This document shows, piece by piece, positions 1-10,129 of a stretch of DNA of 64,000 bases. The translations under genes were made by a program, and so were the position numbers. Below the pieces are notes generated by a model that was not told where the DNA came from, did no database searches, and saw only the letters and a program-made list of their open reading frames with translations. Within the stretch, counting starts at the first letter, position 1, and every line of letters begins with the position of its first letter. Source of the DNA: Phytophthora sp. 'mugwort' (lineage: Eukaryota > Oomycota > Peronosporomycetes > Peronosporales > Peronosporaceae); contig JAUCEF010000005.1 in the NCBI GenBank assembly GCA_033558025.1, positions 6,510,001-6,574,000 of the forward strand, in the 5' to 3' direction.

Positions 1-1212
1 AATCTATACGGGCAGGCGTGCTGCCTCGGTGGTATTCTTGAAACATCCGGATGTCGCACCACCCTACAACTCAGATATAAGCATGCATGTAGAAATGTTT
101 GGGAGCAGACCATTGTTGCTATTCGACGTTTGGAGCTGGGGGAAGTGGAAGTGGAGCAGACGAGCGCGGCGGACATTGACCCCGGGTAGCGCCCGCACCG
201 AGTCTGGATGACTTCAGTTCGCACGAGGAGCTGGTGCTTGACGACTGCAGCGGCGAAGAAGAGACGATGTCTGTTCAGCAAGCGGTGAACTACTCGTATG
301 AAGCCTGTCTCGGCGACGGGCTCCGTGACCCTCCGGTCAATTGATCTAGCACTGATACTAATAAACAGAGTAAACAGAAACACTCCATATTGACGACTTA
401 GTAAAGCTAGCAGCTTAGTCGTCTGAACATGTGTGTTATTAGTACCAAATTCCATACTAAATTCCATGGAAGGTTGAATCCGAAAGGACGCGCGCAATGG
501 TTAGTGATCCAACCTTGCCCTGCGTATTTTCCCCTCGTCTCGTCGTGGCTCATTATAAAAGCTGTTATGTCCCTCCTGAAGTGCGTAAAGACCAGCTGCT
601 ATTTTATAAATTTTGAATGGGACGTCGCCTTGTATTTTTTATGGGCGACATGTACACATCTCTGCAAAAACAAGTGAGCTCGAGGCGGATGTGCCTAAGA
701 GGTATATTTCCTGGTCTTCATGTTGACAGCAATCGCAACTATCGCATCGATCACATAGCTTTTTGCAGCCATGCATTTGTCAAAATTCTTTTTAGGTTAG
801 CAGTGAAATATGCAGGGGTTAACCTAGCGCAATCTCGATGCCAATTCATATACCCGATAATCACAAAATATGCGTGTATTCTGTACGGGACCTTTTCTCA
901 TGGGCCACCGCGGATCGTACCGATAACGAGCGCGCTCAGCGTTAACGTGTACTGTAATAGAGTAAGCGAGGTCTGTCTGACAAGATTATAATGAGTAATA
1001 TTAGTGGTATTACGCGTTGTACGCGCTTTTTCTCACGTTTTAGTAGAGCTAAGACTAACCATGTTAGATAGATCGAATAAGAAAATAGTATTAGCCCAAC
1101 AGCACGAAACTCAAAATACTACCGAACTCTATTTGTGCCAAGCCCGTGCTGTCCAGGAAGAAGAAATACTGACTACTATTCATTAAGCGAAGAGTCACAG
1201 GGGTAGCGGAGC
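1..1212. other. Intergenic flank left of the copia element, no supported gene
   Basis: I see no convincing gene here. The only protein-like stretch is an open frame on the plus strand from about 198 to 344, rich in Asp and Glu (it contains SLDDFSSHEELVLDD) and ending in a TGA. This could be the acidic C-terminus of a decayed gene or transposase, but the frame upstream has a stop and I cannot name a family. The rest is AT-rich and broken in all frames. The last five bases (GGAGC, 1208-1212) are the left target-site duplication of the adjacent copia element. Confidence 0.4.
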
Positions 1213-1499
1213 TGTTGATGTGTGCGCCGTATATGCGAAGCGGTGACGTCATGCCCATGCGCAGTGATGACACGATGCGTGCGGGCACATGCAGCGATGA
1301 CGCAATGCATGCGAGCTCACGCAATGGCGTTGTGCTGAAAAGGGGGGGGGGGCAGTTGAGAACACGTGGATGGATCGGATTGGTCGATATTCCGATTTAC
1401 TCCTGGGACACAAGGTAAGTAGAAGCAGGTTAGCAAGAGTAAGGAGACAATAGAACTCATTTCGGCATTTGCTCTCAAACCAACAAGAGCATTTCAACA
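1213..1499 (+). repeat. 5' LTR of copia element
   Basis: A 287-bp direct repeat of 5571-5855, bounded by TG...CA. It contains an 11-base G run near 1341-1352. It is followed at once by the primer-binding site. Confidence 0.95.
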
Positions 1500-1511
1500 G
1501 GTTAACAGCCG
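1500..1511 (+). other. Primer-binding site, probable half-tRNA-Asn primer
   Basis: The 12 bases GGTTAACAGCCG abut the 5' LTR. They are not the complement of a tRNA 3' end. They are complementary to the anticodon arm of eukaryotic tRNA-Asn(GUU) as I recall it (CGGCUGUUAACC). The pairing ends at about tRNA position 40, the same place at which Drosophila copia and yeast Ty5 use a cleaved initiator tRNA. The tRNA identity is inferred from remembered plant and animal sequences. Confidence 0.6.
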
Positions 1512-1543
1512 CAAGACGCTCAAGACCAAGCTTCAGTACCGCC

Positions 1544-4500
1544 ATGACCACCACGTCTGCCAAGAAAGCTGAAGTCATCCTGGGAAGCGACAACTACTTC
1601 CACTGGGAGTTCGCCATGCGGATGACGCTGGCGAGGAAGGGGCTGTTGGCGCACGTGCAGTTGGTGAAGGACCCGTCGGAGATGACGGAGGCGTGGCTGC
1701 TCAATGACATGAAGGCGCTCGGGCTCATCGCCCAAGGTGTGGCGGTGGAGCACCACACGAAGATCCGCTCGGCGACGTCGGCCATCATGGCCTGGAACAC
1801 GTTGCGCGACTTCTACAACCGGACGACCATGCACAACCGGGTGACGATGACCCGTCGCCTCCACGAGTTCAAGATGGAGGGCGGCGTGACCATGGCCAAG
1901 CACCTGGACGACTTCGACGAGCTCATCGTGGGTCTGCAGACGCTCGGAGAACCGCTGGACGAGGCTCGTCAGCTGGTCATCCTGCTGAGCAGTCTGCCCA
2001 CGGAGTACGAGTTGATCTGCTCGATCGTGGAGAACGTGAAAGACTTCACGTTGATCGAGGTGAAGGAGAAGCTACTCAAGGAGTACGAGCGCCTCGACAA
2101 GAAGGAAGGCACTGAGCGCGCGCTAAAGGCTACTGCGAACGGCAGTAAGTTCAAAGGCGCGAAAACCTTCAGGGGCGGCAAGGGCAGCAAGGCCTTCGGT
2201 TCAAGGAAGAACGGCGGTTTCAAGGGCAAGTGCTTCAACTGCGGCCAGATGGGCCACATGAAGCGGGACTGCCCGGACCCGAACGCGGGCAACAACGACG
2301 ACGACGCGGTCTTCGCCGTTGGGAAGAGTCGGTCGGCTGGGTGGCTGATCGACAGCGGTGCGACGGCGCACATGACGCCTCACCGCAACGACTTGTTTGA
2401 GTACAAGGACCTCGACTCGGACGTCGAGGTGACCATCGCGGACGGCAAGAAGATCCGGGTGGTGGGAACGGGGTCGGTGCGCCTGACGGGTATCGACGGC
2501 ACGCGCATTAAGATGGTCGATGTGATGTACATCCCCGGGCTGGACCGGCAGCTGTTGTCTGTCAGCAGGCTGGCGGAGCGCGGCATGAGCGTGGAGTTTC
2601 AGAAGAAGTCGTGTACGATCTGGAACAAGTCCAAGGCGATCGCGTTGGGCAAGAAGGTCGGCAAGGCCTACGTGCTCGACTGCGAGAAGGACATGGCGCA
2701 CTACGTGGAGTACGCCGGAGTCGACAGTGAGTGGGAGTTGTGGCATGCGCGCATGGGCCACTTGAACAAGGACGCGCTGGCAAAGACGCAGAACGCCACC
2801 ACTGGCATGCCCACGTTGGACCGCAAGTCCATGACGCTGTGCGGGGGCTGCATGAAGGGCAAACAGACGGTCGCGCACTTCCCGTCTCGATCGCTGTCGA
2901 AGACGACGAAGGTGTTGCAGTTGGTGCACACGGACGTCATGGGGCCCATGAAGACGAAGTCTAAGGGCGGGGCCCGGTACGTGCTCACGTTTGTGGATGA
3001 CTACTCCAAGTACGTAGTGGCGTACTTCATCACCAAGAAGAGTGAGGTGCCCGTCAAGTTCAAGACGTTCATGAACTTGTACGAGAACCAGTGGGGAGAG
3101 CGCATCAAGTGCCTGCGCTCGGACAACGGCACGGAGTTCGTCAACAAGGAGATGGACAGGTTGTGCGCGTTGAACGGGATCGTTCACCAGAAGACCGTGC
3201 CTTACAGCCCGCAGCAGAACGGCGTGGCGGAGCGCATGAACCGCACGATCATGGAGAAGGCCCGCAGCATGTTGTATTACAAGGCTATCTCAACGATGTG
3301 GTGGGCCGAGGCGGTCAGTACGTCGGTGTACCTGATTAACCGGTCCACGACCATTACGCACTCGAGCAGGACGCCGTACGAGTTGGCGTTCAGGGGCAAG
3401 CCGCGACTGGACCACTTGCGCGTGTTCGGCTCGGTCGGGTACGCCGAGAACTCGAAGGGCTACCGCGTGTACGACTTGGAGTCGAACAAGGTGAAGGTGA
3501 CAAGGTCGATGAAGCTCGACGAGCGCGAGGTAGACGGCATCTACGACTCGGCGCCGACGGAGAGCACGACGGTCATCCATTCGACGGAGGACGTCGATGA
3601 CGTCGTGCAGCACGAGCAAGAGCGCCAACTCGCTACTGAAGAGCCGATGGGATCGGTGGAGGAGAGCCATGAGGAAGACACGGAGATGCCCGAGGCTGAG
3701 TCGGACGAGTTGACGAGGCATGAGCTGGCAAGATACCGAAGGACGCCAGGGGCAGCCTTCAGTGACAATCTTGTATTCCACCCGGAACCCGAACGAGTCC
3801 GACGCCCTCGTGACTCAGTCCTTGCTCTTCAAGACGTTGCAGACGAGTACAAGGTGAACGACGAGGACGACCCGGACAACGACGACCACTTCTGGCCGCC
3901 GTCGCCTAAGCGACCTCGAGTCGACGAGGACGGACTGCTCGCCGAAGCGGTACTGGCTTACGCTGCCAGTGTGGGAGACGCTGACGACGCGCCTACCACG
4001 TACCAGCAGGCCATGAAGAGCAACGAGGCGTCGGAGTGGATCAAGGCGATGAACTCCGAGTTGAAGGCGCACGCGGACAATGGCTCGTGGACGCTGGTTC
4101 GACGGACGTCTGGCGCCCGGCCGATTGGGTGTCGATGGGTGTTCGCTAAGAAGCGGAACGAGCACGGCCGAGTTGTGCGGTACAAGGCCCGGTTGGTGGC
4201 GAAGGGCTTCAAGCAGAAGTTCGGCGTGGACTTCTTCGAGACGTACTCGCCCGTCGCCACATGAACTCGATCAGGGTTGTGCTGTCGGTGGTGGTGGCGA
4301 AGGCCTACGTCACAGAGCAGCTGGACGCGGACACAGCGTTCCTGAACAGTGATCTGAAGGAGCAAGTGTTCATGGAGGTGCCGTACGGCATCACGAACGC
4401 GGAGAACATGATGTGCAAGCTGGACAAGGCGATCTACGGCCTCAAGCAGGCCGCGAGCGCGTGGCATCAGACGATCCACGCCGTATTTATGAAGATCGGC

Positions 4501-5604
4501 TTCCGCAGCTGCGGGGCAGACCAGTGCGTCTACGTGAAGGGCTCCAAGGACAACTACGTGTACGTCTGCTTGTACGTGGACGACATGATCATCGCCGCCA
4601 AGACCAACAAAGAGATTGACGAGGTCAAGATGGCGTTGAAGAGCGCGTTTAAGATGAAGGAGCTCGGCGAGGTCAAGTTCATCCTCGGTATGGAGGTGGA
4701 CCATGACCACACGGCCGGCACGTTGATGATCAGGCAGACGCGCTACATCGACGACGTCGTGAACCGGTTCAACCAGCAAGACGCGAAAGCGGTGGTGAAC
4801 CCGTGCGAGTCCGGCATGAAGTTGACGAAGATGCAATCGCCGACCACGAACGCTGAGCGCGAGGACATGAGGTCCAAGCCGTACAGGTCTTTGATCGGAT
4901 GCTTGTTGTACATCACGACCTGCACGCGGCCGGACGTGGCATATATCGTCACGCAGCTGTCGCGGTTCTTGGAGAACCCTGGGCAGCAGCACTGGAAGGC
5001 AGCCATTCGTGTGCTCCGCTACCTGAAGACGACGAAGGACTTCGGGGTCATCTACAGCGGCAACGACGGCAAGGTCGTGTTGGAGGCATACACGGACGCG
5101 GACTGGGGCAGCAATCTGGACGACCGCCGCTCGGTATCCGGGATCATGATCATGATTGGCGGTGCGCCGGTCGTTTTCAAGTCCAAGTACCAGCGCACGG
5201 TGGCGCTGAGCTCGGCGGAGGCGGAGTACATGGCGTTAAGCCTGTGCACGCAGGAGGTGCTATGGACCCGTGCGATGCTCAAGGACCTGGGTCATGAGCA
5301 AGTGGGAGCGACGCAAGTCTGGGAGGACAACCAAGGTGCCATTGCACTGGCAAGCAACGCCGGCTACAATGCGCGGACCAAGCACGTCGACATCAGGCAC
5401 CACTTCATCCGCGAGAACGTGGCCCGGGACATCATCACGGTGGACTACGTTGGGACGGAAGGTCAGCTGGCGGACATGCTCACGAAGGCGGTCGGGACGA
5501 AGAGACTGCAGTTCTTGCTCGCAGGGAGCGGCGTCCGAACCAAGACCGCTCAGCATGCGGCGAGTGGGAGTGTTGATGTGTGCGCCGTATATGCGAAGCG
5601 GTGA
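1544..5604 (+). pseudogene. Copia gag-pol polyprotein, broken by frameshift in RT
   Basis: I start at the ATG at 1544, 44 bases past the LTR. In order it encodes Gag with a UBN2-type region, a CCHC knuckle (CFNCGQMGHMKRDC, near 2230-2271), an aspartic protease (LIDSGATAHM), integrase with an HHCC region (HARMGHLN) and the catalytic core (DDYSKY, RSDNGTEF, PQQNGVAER), then RT (YKARLVAKGFKQ, YGLKQAASAW, YVDDMI) and RNase H (YTDADWG, LSSAEAEYMAL). The first frame stops with TGA at 4262-4264, in the conserved YSPV(A/V)xM region, and the second frame resumes with an ATG overlapping that stop (ATGA at 4261-4264). A one-base deletion explains it. Near 3430-3440, VFGSVGYAENSKGYRV lacks about 27 residues normally found between VFG and the FLGY motif. 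The C-terminus runs into the 3' LTR. Confidence 0.93.
5562..5570 (+). other. Polypurine tract of copia element
   Basis: GAGTGGGAG lies directly before the TG of the 3' LTR. The identical motif precedes the LTR of the second copia lineage (10130-10138, minus strand), so the tract is conserved between the two families. Confidence 0.75.
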
Positions 5605-5855
5605 CGTCATGCCCATGCGCAGTGATGACACGATGCGTGCGGGCACATGCAGCGATGACGCAATGCATGCGAGCTCACGCAATGGCGTTGTGCTGAAAAG
5701 GGGGGGGGCAGTTGAGAACACGTGGATGGATCGGATTGGTCGATATTCCGATTTACTCCTGGGACACAAGGTAAGTAGAAGCAGGTTAGCAAGAGTAAGG
5801 AGACAATAGAACTCACTTCGGCATTTGCCCTCAAACCAACAAGAGCATTTCAACA
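5571..5855 (+). repeat. 3' LTR of copia element
   Basis: A 285-bp direct repeat of 1213-1499. The differences are a G run two bases shorter and two substitutions near the 3' end (CTCACTTC for CTCATTTC, TTGCCC for TTGCTC). It is followed by the GGAGC target duplication. Confidence 0.95.
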
Positions 5856-5999
5856 GGAGCAATACATTGCAGCACCAGAATTTAACCACTGGTTCCTAGT
5901 GTTTGGGCTGCGAAAGCTATTACTGTACTAAGTACAGTATATGTTGCACACCGGCTGCTAGTGAGCGATCTACCGACACACAGCCACATATTCGGGACA

Positions 6000-7110
6000 T
6001 ACCGCCCGTGCAGATCAAGACCTGGTTGTAGTGCTAGCTCCTTTACACGCCGGCCTGTGTCGCTATTAACAATTCCTCGCTGGCATCAAAATGCATCTTG
6101 TTGACCGCTTGAATAACAGCGACGGCTAAGGCGTGTATTGCCTTCTGCAGCGACGCGGTAAAGCACGTTAGAATGAAGATGCCGTGGCCGGCACCTGCAG
6201 CCGGGGGAAAGAGTTGTACAGGGCGTCATCGGCGCCCCTATTTCATATCGAACAGTAAATTGCTTCCCCATTATTTGTGTGTACGAGAACATGAGCGCTT
6301 CAGCAAATGGCTATCTTTGCCGCTGCAAGAAAGCGATGATTGCCAAAGGTATAGTGGTTATACAGGATGCCAGTATTTTCGACTCAAACACATCCAGCAA
6401 CGTTTGCATCCAACCGGCAAATTAATCATGGCCAAACATGCCACCATAATCCACCGTTTGCTTCTTCCCTCGAGAATGTTATCGGTGTCAGCTAAAAGAT
6501 GGGTGCAATGCTCAGGGGTACGATCTTTTCACCAATGGTTCGACCTACATCAATGATCGCGGCGATGAAACAGGTCGTCTGTCTTTGTTTTGTGCTTGGT
6601 TTTCACGTAGGAATCCACTAGTGTAGCCAAGTTTACTCACAATTGTTTTTGTACAGCCCGCAAAGCATCTTTCGTACTATCCACTGCCCATGTCCGTAGT
6701 AGTCACTGCTCTGCTAGAGGATGCGATACATCTTTTGCCGTTGCCCTTGTATGCGTTTCACATCTGCGTCGAATAAAATCTCGAACCGTTTGCTGCATTG
6801 TGGTTGACTCCAGCAACCTGGTCATGCGATCATCTCGACTTACAGCAGGAGCGGCAACGTTGATCGTACTGTGGAAACGAAAAGTAAACCAAACCTCACT
6901 GACTGCTTTATTAGAATGACCCAGCAAATGGGCGATTTTGTTGGTAACACCTGTTGTCTGCCCGGAAACTGGCGTGAGCGAGGATGTCGTAATTTCCTCA
7001 GCTGCAGGGTCTCCTGTGCGGTTCGGTGTGACAAACTTTCTTTTTTTTAGTATGATATCGGTCAACATCCAATTGAAAAAAATATATTTTTTTTGAATTT
7101 TTTTTTCAAT
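6000..7110 (-). pseudogene. Decayed Tc1/mariner-like transposase fragment
   Basis: Reading the minus strand from about 7068, the translation has a helix-turn-helix-like segment (VTNKIAHLLGHSNKAVSEVW) followed by an Arg-rich stretch (RRRCETHTRATAKD), the layout expected of the N-terminal DNA-binding part of a Tc1/mariner-type transposase. Further on (about 6170-6070) another fragment, QKAIHALAVAVIQAVNKMHF, could belong to the C-terminal part. Stops and frameshifts separate the pieces and no catalytic DDE triad can be read through. A palindromic AT-rich sequence at 7051-7135 sits where a terminal repeat would be expected. The superfamily call is tentative. Confidence 0.45.
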
Positions 7111-7135
7111 TGGATGTTTATATGACCGATATCAT
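7051..7135. repeat. Large AT-rich hairpin, possible transposon terminus
   Basis: The arm at 7051-7080 (beginning TATGATATCGGTCA, then ACATCCAATTGAAAA) is mirrored at 7101-7135 (TTTTCAATTGGATGT, a 5-base bulge, then TGACCGATATCATA). About 30 base pairs can form across a short A/T-rich loop. It may be two abutting terminal repeats or the fold-back end of the adjacent transposase fragment. Confidence 0.7.
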
Positions 7136-7647
7136 AGTTGAATTCATAATGTTAGTTTATATCCAAAATCTCATCATGGGTGGGCAGCATCATCATCCTT
7201 ACGGCGATCTTTTTTCTGCTTCGGTGGTCTCTTCGATGCCATCAGGCGCTTTTGAGTTGTGACTTTCATGGCTGGCTTTTATTAATTTTGTCCGGCTTCA
7301 ACTCCGACGTGCGGGTGAAAAATAGCTACCTGTTTAAGCGATATTTTCATTTGAGTCATGTTTTCCAGGACATAGATATATAGTTCTAATAAGCTTATGT
7401 AACTGGCTGAAAAGCGGCGAGGGCTGCGACAAAAATGAATAGAACCATATAACGTCATAGGTTTTGCGAAATGAAATGGGCGGGCTTCAGCATAAACAGA
7501 GAGGAGGTTAATTTCACCAGCATGAAAGCTGCAGGCTTATCGGATGAAAATTGGCGACGCTACACTTAAAAGCGTCCCGATGCGGCCGATCCCTGTTATT
7601 TAAGCTGTGATATTTTTTACTTTAATTCACCCATTTACTAGGTAGCA
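7136..7647. other. Spacer, nothing recognised
   Basis: AT-rich, no open frame of interest and no repeat that I could tie to a family. It separates the hairpin from the truncated end of the nested copia composite. Confidence 0.4.
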
Positions 7648-7649
7648 GT

Positions 7650-8842
7650 CTAGAGACCGTCGATCAGGTCCGCGGAAGCCACGATCTTTTTCGACGTCTT
7701 GTGTGCGATGTGCATTTCTGCTCCATCAAACACCACCTTGAACTGTCCGCTTCGGTTGATCTGGGGTACCGAAAGCAGATTCTTGTTCATACTTGGTACG
7801 TAGAGCGCGTCTTGAACGTGGATGTCGCGTTCGCCACCATTAGGCAAGGTGACGCGCTGCATGACCGTTCCAACTCCCTTGATCTTGGCAGTATTGCCGT
7901 TTGCGACAGTGAGTTCACCTTCATCGCATGCCTTGATGTTGACAAACTTATTCTTGTCATTGCAGATGTGGTGCGTGGCACCACTGTCGATGGCCCATGA
8001 GCCTTGAAACTTGTTGGTCTTGGAGATACCACACTCCATAGAGACCGCAAACGCGATGAAGTCATCATCGCTGTCGTCGCGCCATTGGACATTGTTCGCA
8101 CCGCGACCAGACCGGCCACGTCGTGCACCTCGATTGTCATCCTTTTGCTTGGTCCAGCACTTGTCCACGACGTGTCCCGATTTCCTGCAGTAAGTGCAGT
8201 GGCGGCTTTCACGCTCGGCATTGAAGGCCCTTGCAGTGTCTTCAATCTTCACCTGAGCAGTCTTCTCGCCCTGCCGCTTGATGTGTTCGTTCGTGAGCAC
8301 CTTGATCACGTCTTGAGTGCGCAGCTCTGCGTTGCTCATCTCCAAGTTGAGAACCACGTTCTCGAAACTCTTGGGCAGACTCCGTAACAGGCAGATTGCC
8401 ACGTCTTCATCCTCCATCTTGGCGCCGATGCTGCTGAGCTTGGCGCTGATGTCGAGGACTTCGTTGCAATGATGAAGCACATTGCCGCCTTCTGCCATCT
8501 CCATGCTGAAGAGCTGGCGCTTCAGGTAGATACGACCAGCCTTCTGTGATCCCCCGTAGAGTGAACGCAGACGCGTCCAGGCCACCCAGGCTTCTTCGCA
8601 GTCGTCGACCACATGGTGGTAGTCCGCATCCATGTGGAGCAACATCAGACCGAACGCGATGTTGCTGGACTTGACGTAGTCGTCCATGGCCCTCGGGTCC
8701 GCGAAGCTTGGCGTCGTCTCCCGGTTCACGACGTTCCATACCGACTTGGTCAAGAACACGCCACGCATGTAGCGGTTCCAGGTGGCGAAGTTGCCGCCGT
8801 TGACTTGTCAATGGAGATCTTGGTATCTTGCACAGACGACAT
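7650..8842 (-). pseudogene. Copia family A gag-protease, frameshifted and truncated
   Basis: The start is the ATG at 8842-8840, eight bases after the primer-binding site. About 12 codons later one base is missing (near 8803-8806, compare the plus-strand A copy), which shifts the frame. The remainder is open to 7650: Gag UBN2-type region ([10 protein letters not shown] and [17 protein letters not shown] motifs), a CCHC knuckle ([14 protein letters not shown]) and a protease active site ([10 protein letters not shown]). It stops at LIDGL, where integrase should follow, because the element is truncated at about 7648. Confidence 0.88.
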
Positions 8843-8849
8843 GGTCCTT

Positions 8850-8861
8850 GGGCTCATAACC
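8850..8861 (-). other. Primer-binding site of A copy, half-tRNA-iMet type
   Basis: The minus strand reads GGTTATGAGCCC directly after the LTR end (TTTCTTCA). It is complementary to the anticodon arm of eukaryotic initiator tRNA-Met (GGGCUCAUAACC), the primer fragment known for Drosophila copia and yeast Ty5. Confidence 0.75.
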
Positions 8862-9218
8862 TGAAGAAAGGTTACGTTGGGTCTTGAACTTGACGTAGGG
8901 GTCTTGGACACCGCCGAGGCTTGAGGCGAGGCGAGGAAGGAGGCTTGAGAGGTTGAATGGAAATTCAGAAGTGATTGATTTATCGGAGCTTACTTTGCCT
9001 GCCTACCTGGTATACTACATAGACATGCAACTATGCATCCAATCAATTGGTGCATCCAATCACCATCATTCCGTACTCGTCCAATCATCCTACTCGTCCA
9101 ATCATGAGTGGCGTAATCACCGTGGCGTAATCATGGCGAGGGAGCATTGGACCGGTCCGGTTAACCGGTTCGGGTAACTTGGACTGGTACACTGTACCAA
9201 GGAAGTTACCCTGCAACA
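8862..9218 (-). repeat. LTR of copia family A, minus-strand copy
   Basis: It runs from TGTTGCAGGG (9218 downwards) to CTTTCTTCA (8862). It carries a duplicated TGATTGGACGAGTA unit and matches the plus-strand A LTR at 12255-12604, including the AACCGGTTAACC and ACCGGTCCAA blocks. Only one LTR of this copy remains. Confidence 0.8.
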
Positions 9219-9764
9219 AGACGTCACCAGCTCCCACGTCAGCGTGTCGGCTCTCGACTCCAACGCCGTGATCAGGAACTGATACGACTCGCTCAGACTT
9301 CCCAAAAGCGTGATCACCAAGTCGTCCTCGCTGACCGGAGCGCCCACTGCGTCGAGCTGCTCCGCCAGCGTCTTAATCTTGTTGATGTGCTCCAGCACAT
9401 CATCACTTTCCTCCATCATCGTCGTGAAGAAACGCCGACGAAGAAAGAGCTTGTTGGCCAAACTCTTCTTCTCGAAGTGTCCTTCCAGTCTTGACCATGC
9501 ATCATGCGCGCCACTCGCCGAGCGAACTAGCGGCAGCTGCGAATCCTCCATCGCGAGACAGATCATCGCCAGCGCCTTGCGCGACTTTTTCCGAAAGAGC
9601 GCTTGATCCGCCGCAGTCTGGCAGTGCTCCAGCTTCACTTCCCCACTTGTCACTTCCCACAGTTCGCGCTCCTCGAGCACCATCTGCATCTTGAACTTCC
9701 ACGTGTGGAAGTTAGTTCCGTCGAACTTGTTGATGCGGGCGGTCGTAGTCGAAGTGGCTTCCAT
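9219..9764 (-). pseudogene. Copia family B gag, 5' part only
   Basis: I take the start at the ATG at 9764 (MEATSTTTARINKF). A frame-compatible ATG at 9812 lies inside the primer-binding site and is less likely. The product has the Gag UBN2-type pattern (DAWSRLEGHFEKKSL, TLLGSLSESYQ). Coding ends abruptly at 9219, where the A LTR starts, before the zinc knuckle. Confidence 0.85.
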
Positions 9765-9804
9765 GGCGAAGGCGTAGTCGGGGTCTCCAGAGAAGGCGGG
9801 GTTT

Positions 9805-9816
9805 GGGCTCATAACC
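9805..9816 (-). other. Primer-binding site of B copy, half-tRNA-iMet type
   Basis: The minus strand again reads GGTTATGAGCCC between the B LTR and B gag, identical to the A-family site. Families A and B therefore share the primer while the element at 1213-5855 does not. Confidence 0.75.
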
Positions 9817-10129
9817 AAAAGGCTTGGTCACTTGATGGCAAAATGCAAAGTGATTGATTTAGGTCCTTAGTTCGCAAACTCCTTGCTACCTCTAAGCCTA
9901 CAGTTCTACCTACTGGGTACACTCTACTGGATTCTCTACTGGATACTGAGTTACTTCAGCCAATCGCAGAGCGCCACGTCGATGCCCATCTTGTACCCAC
10001 AATCTTGTACCCACGTGCATCGTAATCATCGTCCCGTAATCGCCGGAGTGATTGAGGTGCCACTGAGTGAAGGTCATACCGGTATTCTACCGGTATACAG
10101 CAGCTGCTCGAGGCGTCTCCTTGACAACA
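9817..10129 (-). repeat. LTR of copia family B, shared by pol upstream and gag downstream
   Basis: It begins TGTTGTCAAG at 10129 on the minus strand, directly after the polypurine tract GAGTGGGAG (10130-10138), and ends next to the primer-binding site at 9816. The expected terminal CA is not intact. It has pol 3' sequence on one side and gag 5' sequence on the other, so it serves as a 3' LTR and a 5' LTR at once. Confidence 0.75.

Larger units (their letters stand above)
1213..5855 (+). mobile_element. Structurally complete Ty1/copia LTR retrotransposon
   Basis: Both LTRs begin TGTTG and end AACA, and they differ only by two substitutions and the length of a G run (11 against 9). The element is flanked by a perfect 5-bp duplication, GGAGC at 1208-1212 and 5856-5860. 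Internally it has a primer-binding site directly after the 5' LTR, a polypurine tract GAGTGGGAG directly before the 3' LTR, and a gag-protease-integrase-RT-RNase H coding region in the Ty1/copia order (integrase before RT). Near-identical LTRs mean a recent insertion. The coding region is nevertheless broken by a frameshift in RT and an apparent in-frame deletion after integrase, so this copy was probably either mobilised in trans or damaged very recently. Confidence 0.96.

Noticed and set aside
4255..4264. Programmed frameshift in the copia polyprotein
   Set aside because: There is no heptamer slippery site, the shift lies in the middle of a conserved RT motif, and copia elements do not shift there. 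A one-base deletion is simpler.
2201..4992. Long open frames on the minus strand opposite the copia gag-pol gene
   Set aside because: They are high-GC shadow frames of a strongly biased coding region on the plus strand and show no domain of their own.
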